From Dictyostelium firmibasis (lineage: Eukaryota > Evosea > Eumycetozoa > Dictyosteliales > Dictyosteliaceae), in the NCBI GenBank assembly GCA_036169595.1, contig CM069770.1, forward strand, positions 1,775,001 through 1,839,000: 64,000 bases of DNA, given 5' to 3'. This document shows positions 43,235 through 56,226 of the stretch, in pieces. A program made the position numbers and the translations under genes. The notes beneath the pieces were generated by a model. That model did no database searches. It saw only the letters and a program-made list of their open reading frames with translations, and was not told the DNA's origin. Position 1 is the stretch's first letter, and each line of letters starts with the position of its first letter.

Positions 43235-45340
43235 ATGTCCGAAGTAGAAGCACCTTCAACAGAAACAACATCAGTTAGTACTTCGACCACCAGTACAACA
43301 AGCACACCATCACCATCAACATCCAGATTCAGTTTTAAGAATATTTTTAGTAAACATAGTAAAAAAGATAGTGGTGATACACACCAATCTTCAACCAATT
43401 TAAAGGAAAAAGAATCAAAAGAGAGTAAAAGAAAATCAAAATCATATAAAAGAACACAAAGTTTAGAGAATTTCTCAAAGAGTCCATCGACAAGTGAAAA
43501 TAATATACAATCGCCAGACAATGCCGCTGCAAATACACAGCAAACTCCTACCACACCACCCACCACAACCACCACCATCGATACAGTACCAATTACAATG
43601 ATTGCACCAACTGGTTCATTACCAAATATGTCAGAAGTTTTATCAAATGGTATTTCATTGGAGGGCAATGATAATAATAATAATAATAATAATGAAGCTT
43701 CATCATCATCATCATCAATATCATCATCTAATACATCAACACCATTAACCGAATCAACAACATCTACACCAAGTGAGTTGGTTACACCACAAAATTCGAC
43801 ATCATCATTGATGAAACAATCACCACAAGGTGCCGATTCAGTTACAACCAATAACAATAGACGTAGTTGGTCCGAACAATTAGATAGCGATAAAGAAAAC
43901 TTTGTAAACGATTTAAATGAACAATCAGTTCTATCACATCCATCATTTTGTGAACCATCACGTGTAAAGAGAATTAAAGTTGCAAATGTCACCATTATTT
44001 TTAATCCAATGAGTGGTAGTAAAATCGGTGAGAAGATTATGGTAGAGGCAAAAAAGTATTTCGAAGTTCATGGTATTAAAGTGCATGTCATTCCAACCGA
44101 ATATAAAGGTCATGCTGAAGTTTTATGTCGTACATTAGATATCGAAGGTATTGATGTAGTTTGTTTAGTTGGTGGTGACGGTACAATTCATGAAGCTGTA
44201 AACGGTATCATGAAGAGAGATCCAGAATCTAGAGAACGTTTTGTTATGGCTTGTTTACCAGCTGGTACTGGTAATTCATTTGTGTTGGAGCTTCAAGGTA
44301 AACTTTCAATTAAACATGTTTGTGAACGTGTTGTTAATGGTCTCACCGTTCCAATTGATATTGCCAAGGTTACCATCGTTGGAAAGAGTAAAATTAGTGC
44401 CGAATGCTCAAGAAGAAAGTTGGAATACAACACATTAAAGAAAAAGTTTGCTCATGTAAATTTAGATGCCTCAACACTCTCTAGCAGCCAAGAGGCTGGT
44501 AGACGTTCAATTCAAGCATACAGACAAATTCGTCCAGATGCTTTAATGGAATATGGTAGCACTTTAAGTAATCAGTTCAATAGTAGCAATGGTATCGATA
44601 GAGCTCCATCCTCAAGTGATTTAGGAACTGATTCAATCACCGAAGGCGGAGAACAAAATAATGCTGACGACAGTACACCAGAACCAATCTATTGTTTTAA
44701 TTCACTTCATTGGGGATTAGGATCAAAGGTTAATATCACAGCAGAGAAAATGAGATGGATGGGTAAAGCCGTTCGTTATACTACAGCAGCTCTCTTGGAG
44801 TTATGTAGAGGTGAAAGAATTTTAGCACGTATCGAATATGAGGACGCCAATGGTGAAGTCACCGCCTTAGAGGATGAATTCTGTTTGGCCATTGTAAACA
44901 ATATTCAAGGTGCTGCCAAAGGTATGAAAATGGCACCAAAAGCCAAATTAAATGATGGTCTCATCGATTTGATCCTCGTTAAATCTCATAAAACCTTTGA
45001 TTTAATGAATATTTTCACAAAAGTTTACGATGGCACTCACACCGAACTCGACTATGTCATTTATAAACAAGTTAAACGTTTCTCAATTACACCTTTCAAA
45101 AAGGATAAAGAAAGAAAGAAGCGTTTAAGAAAGGAAAAGAAGAGAATCAAGGCCGCCATTAAAGCTGGTCGTGAACATTCCAAGAATCCATTGGAAATTT
45201 TAAAAACCGAATGTAACACAATCCTCTCCGAATTGGAAGACCAAATCGATGAAGAAATCATTGATATCGATGGTGAATTAAAAGGTCAAACTCCATTTGT
45301 TTGTGAAATGATACCAAGATCAGTTAGAGTTGTAGTATAA
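43235..45340 (+). CDS. lipid kinase with DAGKc domain (sphingosine kinase-like)
   Basis: Single-exon frame of 701 residues. The first about 245 residues are Ser/Thr-rich and basic, likely regulatory. The DAGK catalytic domain begins near residue 252 (TIIFNPMSGSKIGEK) and holds the nucleotide-binding loop VGGDGTIHEAVNGI at about 312-325 and LPAGTGNSF at about 344-352. A Ser/Asn insert at about residues 430-480 separates the two lobes. The second lobe resumes with YCFNSLHWGLGSKVN and AKGMKMAPKAKLNDGLIDLILVKS, typical of sphingosine, ceramide and related lipid kinases. It phosphorylates a lipid hydroxyl using ATP; the substrate (sphingosine, ceramide or diacylglycerol) cannot be told. A basic stretch near residues 620-660 (KKDKERKKRLRKEKKR) could bind membranes or act as a nuclear signal. 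Confidence 0.88.
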   Translation: MSEVEAPSTETTSVSTSTTSTTSTPSPSTSRFSFKNIFSKHSKKDSGDTHQSSTNLKEKESKESKRKSKSYKRTQSLENFSKSPSTSENNIQSPDNAAANTQQTPTTPPTTTTTIDTVPITMIAPTGSLPNMSEVLSNGISLEGNDNNNNNNNEASSSSSSISSSNTSTPLTESTTSTPSELVTPQNSTSSLMKQSPQGADSVTTNNNRRSWSEQLDSDKENFVNDLNEQSVLSHPSFCEPSRVKRIKVANVTIIFNPMSGSKIGEKIMVEAKKYFEVHGIKVHVIPTEYKGHAEVLCRTLDIEGIDVVCLVGGDGTIHEAVNGIMKRDPESRERFVMACLPAGTGNSFVLELQGKLSIKHVCERVVNGLTVPIDIAKVTIVGKSKISAECSRRKLEYNTLKKKFAHVNLDASTLSSSQEAGRRSIQAYRQIRPDALMEYGSTLSNQFNSSNGIDRAPSSSDLGTDSITEGGEQNNADDSTPEPIYCFNSLHWGLGSKVNITAEKMRWMGKAVRYTTAALLELCRGERILARIEYEDANGEVTALEDEFCLAIVNNIQGAAKGMKMAPKAKLNDGLIDLILVKSHKTFDLMNIFTKVYDGTHTELDYVIYKQVKRFSITPFKKDKERKKRLRKEKKRIKAAIKAGREHSKNPLEILKTECNTILSELEDQIDEEIIDIDGELKGQTPFVCEMIPRSVRVVV

Positions 45341-45675
45341 TATTTTCTAAATATCTTTTTATATATAATAATACCCTTTTAAATTTTTTTATTTTAAAAA
45401 AATAAAAAAACAAAAAAAAAAATTAACCAATAACACATAAACAAAAAAAAAAACCAAAAAAAACCCAAAAAAAACTATAATAATAATACCAACAACATAA
45501 ACAATTATCAAACTTGTAAATAAAATTTTAATTGATAAAAAAACAAATTATAAAAAAAATTAAAATTTAAATAAAAGTATTAAAAAAAAAGTTTGTCTTT
45601 TTTTTTTTAAACATTTTAAAAAAAAAATAATAATAAAAGAATAATTTTCTTAAAAAAAATATTAAATAACAGTGT
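45341..45675. other. convergent 3' spacer
   Basis: A+T-rich gap between the converging lipid-kinase and quinolinate phosphoribosyltransferase genes; holds the 3' ends of both. Nothing else seen. Confidence 0.5.
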
Positions 45676-46560
45676 TTATTGTTTTTGAATTTTTAAACTT
45701 ATATCAATATGTGGTACACCTTGGGTTAAATTACCCATTGAAATGATATCTATAGTAGGTAGTGCGTATTGGGTAATGGTTGAAGAAGTGATACCACCAG
45801 ATGCTTCAATAGTAATATGTGGATAATGTTGTTTTAAATAAGTGGAGACTGTGAGTAAATCTTGTGGATTGAAGTTATCCAACATGACAATGTCAGCACC
45901 AGCTTCTATGGCTTCGATTGCTTCATCTTGATTTCTACATTCAACCTCAATCTTTAATGAGAAACCACCTACTGATCTTGCATTCTTTACTGCATTTGTA
46001 ATATTACCACAGGACCAAATATGATTGTCTTTCAACATGATCATACTTGATAAATCCATTCTATGAGTATCTAAACCTGCTGTTAACAATGCTAACTTCT
46101 CTACCAATCTAAAACCTGGTGTTGTTTTTCTGGTGCCTGCTATTTTACCTGTCCATGTACCATTAGAATCGACTAACTTCTTTACATTATGACCCTGAGT
46201 TGTTATACCACAAGATCTCGATAAAATGTTCAAAGATAATCTCTCACCAATTAATATATTTCTAACTGGACCAATTACATGTGCTAGAACTTGTGGTTTG
46301 TTCTTATCAGGTCCATGTGTCATTGAAAATGGTTCACCATCTTTAATGAACCAAATAACTTTGCAACCCAATTGTTTAAATATCTCATCAAAAAATACAG
46401 ATCCACTAAATACACCTGTTTGTTTGCCTAATAAATGAGCTACCTTTTCATCACTACCTACAACACAACCTCCATAATCAAATGATGGTATATCCTCTTC
46501 TAACCACTCTTTAATTATCTTTTCAATCTTAAATTTTGGTAATAATTGTGATAACTCCAT
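45676..46560 (-). CDS. qprt: quinolinate phosphoribosyltransferase
   Basis: Single-exon frame of 294 residues, the usual length (human QPRT 297). It converts quinolinate and PRPP to nicotinate mononucleotide, CO2 and pyrophosphate in de novo NAD synthesis. Signatures include NILSRSCGITTQ, the catalytic stretch AGTRKTTPGFRLVEK, MIMLKDNHIW, the metal- and substrate-binding KIEVECRNQDEA, ADIVMLDNF, and the glycine-rich EASGGI before IDIISMGNLTQG. All catalytic Lys and Arg positions of the family appear kept. There is no targeting peptide, so it is cytosolic. The start codon follows a TC-rich tract. It converges with the lipid kinase and leaves a 2 kb gap upstream. The only other NAD-related biosynthetic gene here (NAD kinase) is 8 kb away. 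Confidence 0.95.
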   Translation of the reverse strand: MELSQLLPKFKIEKIIKEWLEEDIPSFDYGGCVVGSDEKVAHLLGKQTGVFSGSVFFDEIFKQLGCKVIWFIKDGEPFSMTHGPDKNKPQVLAHVIGPVRNILIGERLSLNILSRSCGITTQGHNVKKLVDSNGTWTGKIAGTRKTTPGFRLVEKLALLTAGLDTHRMDLSSMIMLKDNHIWSCGNITNAVKNARSVGGFSLKIEVECRNQDEAIEAIEAGADIVMLDNFNPQDLLTVSTYLKQHYPHITIEASGGITSSTITQYALPTIDIISMGNLTQGVPHIDISLKIQKQ

Positions 46561-47175
46561 TCTTTTCTTTCTTTCTTCTTTTTTTTTTTTTTTTTTTTAA
46601 AAAGATAATATTTATATGTTTTATATGTAATTGTTTTTATTTTTTTTCAAATTAAAAAGATTTTTTTTTAAAAAATTTTTTTTTAAAAAAATATTAAAAT
46701 TCAATTTAAAAATATTAAAAATTTAATTTAATTTCCCACATTCCAAAAGAATCAATTAAAAAAAAAATAAAAAAAATTAATAAAACAAATAAAAACAATT
46801 CCATTGATTCTTTATCTTTAGGATTGCTTTTCAAATAATTTAATAACAAAGTTTTTGACACTTGAATTAAAATAATTTTTTTTTTTTTATTTCATTCAAA
46901 CATATTTTAAGTTATGTGTATAATAATCAACTAGTCTGATTCCAATTCACTGGTATTTACAATAATATTATTTATTTTTTTTATAATTATTTTTTGAAAT
47001 AGTATTGAAAGAATATTTAAAAAAAACATACTTGGGTGATTTTATTTTATTTGAACAAAATTTACATGTTATTTAATTAAAATAGTTTAAAAGTTTGATA
47101 AAAACACTTGTTTTTTATATAAAATAAAAATCTCAAAAAGTCTGTATTTAAGGGATGTTTGTTCAATGTGACTTT

Positions 47176-47212
<37 letters not shown>

Positions 47213-48554
47213 GTAAAATTTGAATAATATTTTTGTTAAGATAATATTAGAAAATTATAATGAAAACCAAATTTTTTTACAAATAAAAATTCAAAATATT
47301 TAAATGATTGCCAAAAAGGAAATTTTTTAATTAATTTACTTTAAATTGTTATTTAGATTTTTAGAATTGAATTTTCAAACTAGTTTTTTTTATGATTTAT
47401 AATTATTAATATTAATATTCATATATGTTTAAGTATTATTGATATTTGTTTTTTTTAAAAGGTTTTGGAATAATGGCATAATAAATATATTAATCTGGGT
47501 TTTTTTTTTGAAAAAAAATGGATTTTCAAATAAAAATTCATAGGTTGTGATTCGTTTATAAAACAAGATCAAATTTTTTTTTTTTTTTTTTCTATCAAAA
47601 GAATTCCTTAATATTCATAATAATTATTATTTTTGGGTATATAATTAAAAATTTAGTCCAAAAATGAAAATTATTATTTTTAAAAAAAAAAGAATATACC
47701 AATCCATATTGGGCTTTGTTTTTTTTGAATTTTAGTTAATATTATTTTTTTTACTATCAAATAATTTTGGAGGTTTTTAAAGAATAATATTTAATAAACC
47801 AAATTTAATTCGTTTTTAAGTATAGAAAATATATATATTTATATATATATATATGATATTAATTAAATTAAGATTCACATATGATGGGGTTTATTATTTT
47901 TTTTATTTTTTTTATTTTTTTATTTTTTTATTTTTAATAAATTTTTTTATTTATTTTTTTGTAATTTTATACTAATTAGCAATAATCTTCTTGCTATATT
48001 AGTAAACCAAATTACGACAAAAACCATCTCTAGCTCAATATATTCATATGCCGACAACATAGTAAACATTATATAGAAATATACTTTGATTTTTTTCATT
48101 TTTTAAAAAAAAAAAAAATAATAATTTTTTTTTTTTTATATTTTCTAAAACTAAATAAAATTTGTAATTGTTTTAAAATTCAAAAAAAATAATTTAATTA
48201 TTATAAAAATTGACTGTGCTACATAGTTTTCCCCTTTTATACTACATACCAATTTTAAAATCTTTTATTTAATAATTATTGTTTTTTTTTTTTTTTTTAA
48301 AAAAACCACAACCACACAAATAATCCATAAAAAAAGACATTTCATAATCAAAAATATGTATGTATTTTTCTTAAAAAACCACACATTATCAAAATATTTA
48401 ATAATTGGTTATTTTTACTAACATTTGGTAGTAAACCATACAAAGCAGTGATCAATTTTTTTTTTTTTTTAAAAAATAAAATAGATATAAAAATAAAAAA
48501 AAAAAATTTTAAATTTTTTATTATCTAATTCGTTATTTCAATACCATAAAAAAA
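46561..48554. other. 2 kb divergent intergenic region
   Basis: Between the quinolinate phosphoribosyltransferase and emfourin-like genes. Much of it has moderate complexity (about 46,800-47,850) but all frames are closed by frequent stops. It may be decayed sequence. CA-rich strings close to the emfourin-like start (about 48,304-48,320 and 48,378-48,390) resemble CA-rich promoter elements. Confidence 0.45.
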
Positions 48555-49066
48555 ATGAAATTAAATATTGTTTTATTATTAGTAACATTAATTTTAATAT
48601 TAAATGTAAATTTAATTATTGGGGATGTAAGTAATTTTAGTAATTCAATCACTTTTTTATTTAAAATTTTTTTATAATTTTCTAATTTTTTTCCCGATTA
48701 TTTTTTTAATTAAACCAAAAAAAAAAAAAAAATAATAAAAAAAAGCCATTAATTTTAACTAGAACTGGTGGAATTTCAAATGAATTTAGAAGTTTAGAAA
48801 TTGATACTTTGACTGGATTCTATAAAAATCAAGTTAACCATAATGGAAAAATTTCAAATGATGAGTTGAAAATTATTCAAAATATAATTGATAATGATGC
48901 CTTTAAACAATTAAAACCAAAGTATTTGAACCCATTAGATGTTACATCCTATAGATACACAATTTCTTACCCATCAAAAAAAGCTGGATCATCAATTGAT
49001 GTAACAGCTGATTATCCAAAGTTTTTAGACTCTTTATTTACCATTTTTGAATTTTATTCATCATAA
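48555..49066 (+). CDS. secreted emfourin-like small protein
   Basis: Exons 48555-48626 and 48746-49066 give 130 residues. The first exon encodes a signal peptide almost alone (MKLNIVLLLVTLILILNVNL, cleavage expected near IIGD). The mature part of about 106 residues starts PLILTRTGGISNEFRSLEID, then an Asn/Lys helix region, then a strand-rich half (SYRYTISYPSKKAGSSIDVT) and DYPKFLDSLFTIFEF. The pattern R-x-GG near the start, a helix, a Y-x-Y/I-S strand pair and a final acidic-Pro-x-x-L-x-x-L helix resembles bacterial emfourins, inhibitors of M4 (thermolysin-like) metalloproteases. There are no cysteines. The assignment is by eye; if wrong, this is an unrecognised secreted protein. Neighbours offer no metalloprotease. 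Confidence 0.6.
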
Positions 49067-49215
49067 AATTTAAAATAAAAAAATTTAAATTATTCAAAAA
49101 AAAAAAAATGATTGTATAAATTATCAATTTTTTTTTATTTTTTTTTACCTTAATCTTGATAAAATAATTTTATTTTATTTTTACATTATTAATTTGGTTT
49201 TGAAATTTCATTATT

Positions 49216-50082
49216 TTATTTATCTTGGTCAAAATCAGAGGAGACTGAAAGTTGAGCCCATTTTTCATTCTCTTTTAGATGGGCTTCCAAATGTAATTTA
49301 CTTTGTTCCAATGAATCAGAGCCCATAAATAAATTATCAGGTACTTCGTTAAGATTTGTTAATTTAATTAAAACATCAGCAGCTTTTTCAGGGTCACCTT
49401 TTGAATTTGGTGAATATTTATTAAAGATTTGAATCAATTCATTTGTTTTATATTCATCGAGCAATGATTTTGGGATTTGGAAATTGGTTGTCTCACCAAC
49501 TACGAAATTTGTTCTAAAACCACCAGGACTAGCTAGAATTACTTTTACACCAAATGGTTTCAATTCTTTTTGAGCAGAGAATGTAATTGCATTTACTGCA
49601 TGTTTAGTTGAACAATATGCATAGTAGTTTGCCATTGAATACCAACCAAGAACTGAGGAAACATTGATGATAATACCAGATCTTTGTTTTCTAAGGTGTG
49701 GAGTGGTGTTTCTTAGTATATTAATAACACCAAATACATTTACATCATAGATTGCTCTAACCTCTTCATCAGATACCTCCTCTAAGGAACCAATTAAACC
49801 ATAACCAGCATTATTTATTACAACATCGATTTTACCAAATTTTTCAATGGTTTTTTCAACTGCATTCTTTACAGATTGGTCATTTGTAATATCGGTTTTA
49901 GTAATTAATAAATTATCAACATGATTATTAATTTCTTTAACTTGTTTTTCTAATTCCTCTGGTTTACGTGTTAATGCTGATACTTTATAACCATTAATTA
50001 ATAATTTCTTCACCAATGATAATCCAATACCACTTGATGTACCAGTTACAAACCAAATTTTACTATTATCTAATGCTTCCAT
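49216..50082 (-). CDS. short-chain dehydrogenase/reductase
   Basis: Single-exon frame of 288 residues. Classical SDR features: nucleotide-binding TGTSSGIG at about residues 14-21, Arg after the second strand (SALTRKPEE) suggesting NADP preference, NNAG at about 90-93, a Ser of NVSS, and the catalytic YCSTK. The PGGFRTNF segment after the active site fits the classical subfamily of retinol or 17-beta-hydroxysteroid type enzymes. Substrate unknown. There is no targeting peptide or membrane helix, so it is cytosolic. TTTA repeats lie immediately upstream of the ATG. It converges with the emfourin-like gene, with about 150 bp between stop codons. Confidence 0.92.
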   Translation of the reverse strand: MEALDNSKIWFVTGTSSGIGLSLVKKLLINGYKVSALTRKPEELEKQVKEINNHVDNLLITKTDITNDQSVKNAVEKTIEKFGKIDVVINNAGYGLIGSLEEVSDEEVRAIYDVNVFGVINILRNTTPHLRKQRSGIIINVSSVLGWYSMANYYAYCSTKHAVNAITFSAQKELKPFGVKVILASPGGFRTNFVVGETTNFQIPKSLLDEYKTNELIQIFNKYSPNSKGDPEKAADVLIKLTNLNEVPDNLFMGSDSLEQSKLHLEAHLKENEKWAQLSVSSDFDQDK

Positions 50083-50149
<67 letters not shown>

Positions 50150-50559
50150 TTAGTTTATTAAAAAAAATATTACCTTTTTTTCATTTTATATTTTTTTATT
50201 TTTATTTTTTATTTTTTTTTTTATTTTTTTTTTTGCAAAGGGTTACAGATAAATTATTATTTCCGTTCAAACGTACAATCTATGTGAACTATGATGATAA
50301 ATTCTTAGAATCTTTTTTTTTTCATTCTTTTTTTTTTTTTTTTTCTTTATCAACAAATTATTTTGTCACCTTATTTTCAAAATATATTAATTATGGGTAA
50401 AAATTCTTTTTTAATTTTTTTTGAAATTTTTTTTTATTTTATTTTCTTTTTTATTTTTTTTAAAATTTTTTTTTTTTTGGATTAATATTAAAATGGATTT
50501 TGATTTAAATAACTGAAAAAGTTTAAAAATAAGTTTAATAATAAACTGGAATATTAATT
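50083..50559. other. intergenic gap with possible RNA gene
   Basis: Begins with TTTA tetranucleotide repeats (50,085-50,151), which would be the 5' leader of the dehydrogenase. An island of mixed composition at about 50,235-50,315 lies downstream (minus strand) of an exact ACCCATAA motif (complement of 50,391-50,398). The rest is T-rich. Confidence 0.45.
50085..50151. repeat. (TTTA)n tetranucleotide repeat
   Basis: About sixteen nearly perfect TTTA units directly upstream of the dehydrogenase ATG (on the minus strand, TAAA units in the leader). Confidence 0.88.
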
Positions 50560-53104
<2,545 letters not shown>

Positions 53105-53112
53105 TATTTTTA

Positions 53113-53147
<35 letters not shown>

Positions 53148-53294
53148 TAACTAAATTATTTAATTGGTTAAAAAGTTATAGATTGAGAATAATATTGGTA
53201 TTACCAAGAAGAGGAAAAAAAAGAAGATTTTTAAAAAAAAAAAAAAAATTAAAAAAAAAGAAAGCAAATGGGAAATATTTGTTGTTACAATAAA

Positions 53295-53327
<33 letters not shown>

Positions 53328-53546
53328 AATTCAAAATTATATTGAAATAAATTACCCCATGAAATGTTTACACTGAAAAAATAAGAAAGGGGGGAATTTA
53401 TTTCGGAAATTCATTAATTATTTCTTTATTTAACACACCCACACTTATCAAGAAAAAAAACAAAAAAAAAAAAAAAACAATATATATAAAAAAATTTTAA
53501 TTTAATTTTATAGTTACCTTTGTGCGTATATATATTTATACCATTT

Positions 53547-53577
<31 letters not shown>

Positions 53578-53640
53578 TTAATTTTTAATTCGCTTTTCTT
53601 TTATTTTTCTTTTTTTATTTTTTTTTTTATTTATAAATTA
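53105..53640. other. intergenic gap upstream of peptide transporter
   Basis: A+T-rich region between two minus-strand genes; the transporter promoter should lie here. It contains poly(A)/poly(T) tracts and an ACACACCCACAC element at 53,433-53,444. No gene seen. Confidence 0.5.
53433..53444 (-). promoter_or_regulatory. G-box/CA-rich element
   Basis: ACACACCCACAC on the plus strand reads GTGTGGGTGTGT on the minus strand, matching the form of G boxes/CA-rich elements bound by GBF in cAMP-induced developmental genes. It is 329 bp upstream of the peptide-transporter start, a typical promoter distance. Function is inferred. Confidence 0.5.
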
Positions 53641-54206
53641 TTATTTTTCATCTTTTGAGGAGGAAGACTTTTTTGATGATTTATTTTCATCTTTTGATTT
53701 AGTGTCATCTTTATTGTTATCTTTATCTTTTTCTTTTTCTCTTTCTCTTTCTTTTTCCTTTTCTTTTTCTTTTTCTTTATCTCTTTCTTTTTCTTTTTCT
53801 TTTTCACTTTTGAGTACTGCTAAATATTCCTCTAATTGTGGCTTAAAAATTTCGAAATCTATTTCTTCTATTGCTTGTAATACATCTTTTGGTGAAACTG
53901 TTGATCTACCAGAATGTTGACTAAAATCTATACTTGCTGCTGTAAGATAATGAATCCAAACTTTTGCTGCTTTTGCAATTGCTAATCTAGATTCTTTGGC
54001 ACATAATACACCTTCTGGTAACTTTACCAATCACAAACAAATTAACAACCAACCAATCAACCAATCAACCATAACATATATTAATATTTTGAAAAGTTTT
54101 AAAAAAAATAAAAAAAATAAAAAAAATAAAAAATTGTGTAATTACATACAGAAGCTTTAATAATTCTATTTACAATTGCACCTGGTAAATCTTGACTTTC
54201 TGACAT
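53641..54206 (-). CDS. DNA polymerase epsilon subunit 3 (POLE3/CHRAC17-like)
   Basis: Exons 54206-54150 and 54021-53641 (minus) give 145 residues. The joined N-terminus [19 protein letters not shown] plus [33 protein letters not shown] reads as an NF-YB-type histone fold, continuing [24 protein letters not shown]. This order (P-x-x-I-x-x-I-I-K, then LPEGV-x-x-x-K-E) is characteristic of POLE3/Dpb4. Known partners are POLE4, in the polymerase epsilon holoenzyme, and chromatin-remodelling complexes of the CHRAC type. The last 55 residues are a Lys/Glu repeat followed by a Lys/Asp/Ser tail, longer than in animals. The acceptor is the AG six bases into the apparent open frame, which removes residues MVK. 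Confidence 0.9.
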
Positions 54207-54377
54207 TTTATTTTAGATATTTATATTTGTTTTATTTTTAGTTTTTCTTTTTCTTTTTATTTTTATTTTTATTTCTCTTTTTTACATCACTTTGAATAAT
54301 AATGATGTTTCAAAAAAACTTGTGAAATGAGAAAAAAAAAAAAAAAAAAAAAAAAATTTGGAGGCAAAAAAATAAAT

Positions 54378-54408
<31 letters not shown>

Positions 54409-54557
54409 TAAAAACAAAAATATAAAAAAAAAATGAAGTGAAATGATTTTTTTTTTTTTTTAAAAAAAAAAATAGAATCAAAAACCCCCACATTCATTTT
54501 TCTCTCACATAGAAGCTGACACACACACACACACACACAAACAAACACACAAACACC
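54207..54557. other. divergent promoter region
   Basis: Shared upstream region of the POLE3-like (minus) and NAD kinase (plus) genes, 351 bp. It includes AAAAAT repeats and, directly before the NAD kinase ATG, a (CA)n leader (about 54,520-54,556). Confidence 0.55.
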
Positions 54558-56020
54558 ATGATTTCAAATTCATATAAATTTCTTAATAAGGCAAAAAACA
54601 TAACATCTTTAATAAGTAAAAATCAAAGATTTTTTTCCTCAATACCGAATTCTTCAAAAACTACAACTTCAACAAATAATGTAAATAATAATAACAATAA
54701 TAATAATCATATAAATAATAACCATATTAAGAGTTTATTATCAACAATACCAAATAAAGTAGAATATAGAATAAAAAGGGAGAATAATAATCCTGATTCA
54801 AGAAATGTAAATAATAATATTGATCAAAACCAAGAAGGCTCAAGAACTAGATTTCAATGGTTACAAAAACCAAAAACAGTTTTAATTATTAAAAAACATA
54901 AAGATAAAAAAACATCAGCTTGGTTAAATACAATAGCATCGTATGTATAAAATAATAAATTATAAACATAATTTAAATAAAAAAAAATAAAAATTTTAAC
55001 ATTAAAAAATAAAAATTATAATTAAGATGGTTAAAATTAACACATGGAATGAGAGTATTAGTTGAACCAAATGTTACTATACCTAGTGAAGCTCAATCAT
55101 ATTTAGAGACATATTCAGAGGAAGAGAGTCATTTATTAGGTAAAGTTGTAGATTTTGTAGTTACATTAGGTGGTGATGGTACATTACTTCATGTTTCATC
55201 ATTATTCAAACAAGATGTACCACCAATAATATCATTTCATATGGGTACATTAGGATTTTTAATGCCATTTAGTGTTGAAAATTATCAAGAATCAATTACA
55301 AATGTAATCAAAGGTGAATTCCTCTGTACAAATAGAATGAGATTAATTTGTGATATATATTCAAAACAACAACCATTACATCCAATACTTTCACCAAATA
55401 TACCGCAATTAACTCCATTTGATACTTCAATTTATACAAATAATAATAATAATAATAATAATATAATATCAAATAATAATAATAATAATAATAATAATGA
55501 TGAAATGAAATTAATTAAAAGTTTTCAAGTTTTAAATGAAGTTACATTACATCGTGGTTCAAATCCACATTTAACAACGATTAATTGTACTATCAATGGA
55601 CATAATTTATCGGATATTGTAGGTGATGGATTAATTGTAGCAACAGCAACTGGATCTACAGCTTATTCAATGTCATGTGGCGGACCAATGGTTCATCCAT
55701 GTATCAATTGTATATTGTTAACACCAATTTGTCCAAGTTCATTCTCATCGAAGCCAGCATTATTACCAGATGATTCCATATTGAGATTAATGATGATCTC
55801 TCAAAAGGGTAGATCAATCTCTGCAACTTTTGATGGTACTCGTTCAATTAAAATTGAACAAGGTGATTACATGGTAATTAGAAAGTCACAATATCCTCTC
55901 TTAACAATAAATAAAACAAATGAAACAACTGATTGGGTACATGGTAATGGTAAATTAATTGAAATGAGTGAAAAATCTTCAATTTGGAATCAAAATGTTT
56001 ATACAACTTCTGCAAATTAA
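54558..56020 (+). CDS. NAD kinase, probably mitochondrial
   Basis: Exons 54558-54940 and 55027-56020 give 458 residues. It phosphorylates NAD to NADP. Seen: WLQKPKTVLIIKKHKD (first strand), the catalytic VTLGGDGTLLH with GGDG at residues 176-179, FHMGTLGFLMPF, NEVTLHRG, and the glycine-rich TGSTAYSMSCGGPMVHP. The first 28 residues (MISNSYKFLNKAKNITSLIS, then KNQRFFSS) are basic and hydroxylated without acids, a likely mitochondrial presequence with a matrix-protease-like RFFSS end. An Asn-rich insert lies at about residues 265-290, inside the catalytic region between strands. The leader before the ATG is a CA repeat. It is divergent from the POLE3-like gene. Confidence 0.9.
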
Positions 56021-56112
56021 ATTATTTTTAATTTTATAAATAAATTTTAATTTTTATTATTATTTATACCTTTTTTTTTTTTTTTTTTTTTTTTTTTAGT
56101 AGTTCTACTAAT

Positions 56113-56164
<52 letters not shown>

Positions 56165-56226
56165 TTACATGGTTGATTTTAAATATTTGTATGAAGAAAA
56201 TTTTATATATATAAATAAAATTCTAT

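Noticed and set aside
43228-43995. 255-residue minus-strand frame
   Set aside because: Exact antisense of the Ser/Thr-rich start of the lipid kinase, whose plus-strand frame carries the conserved domain.
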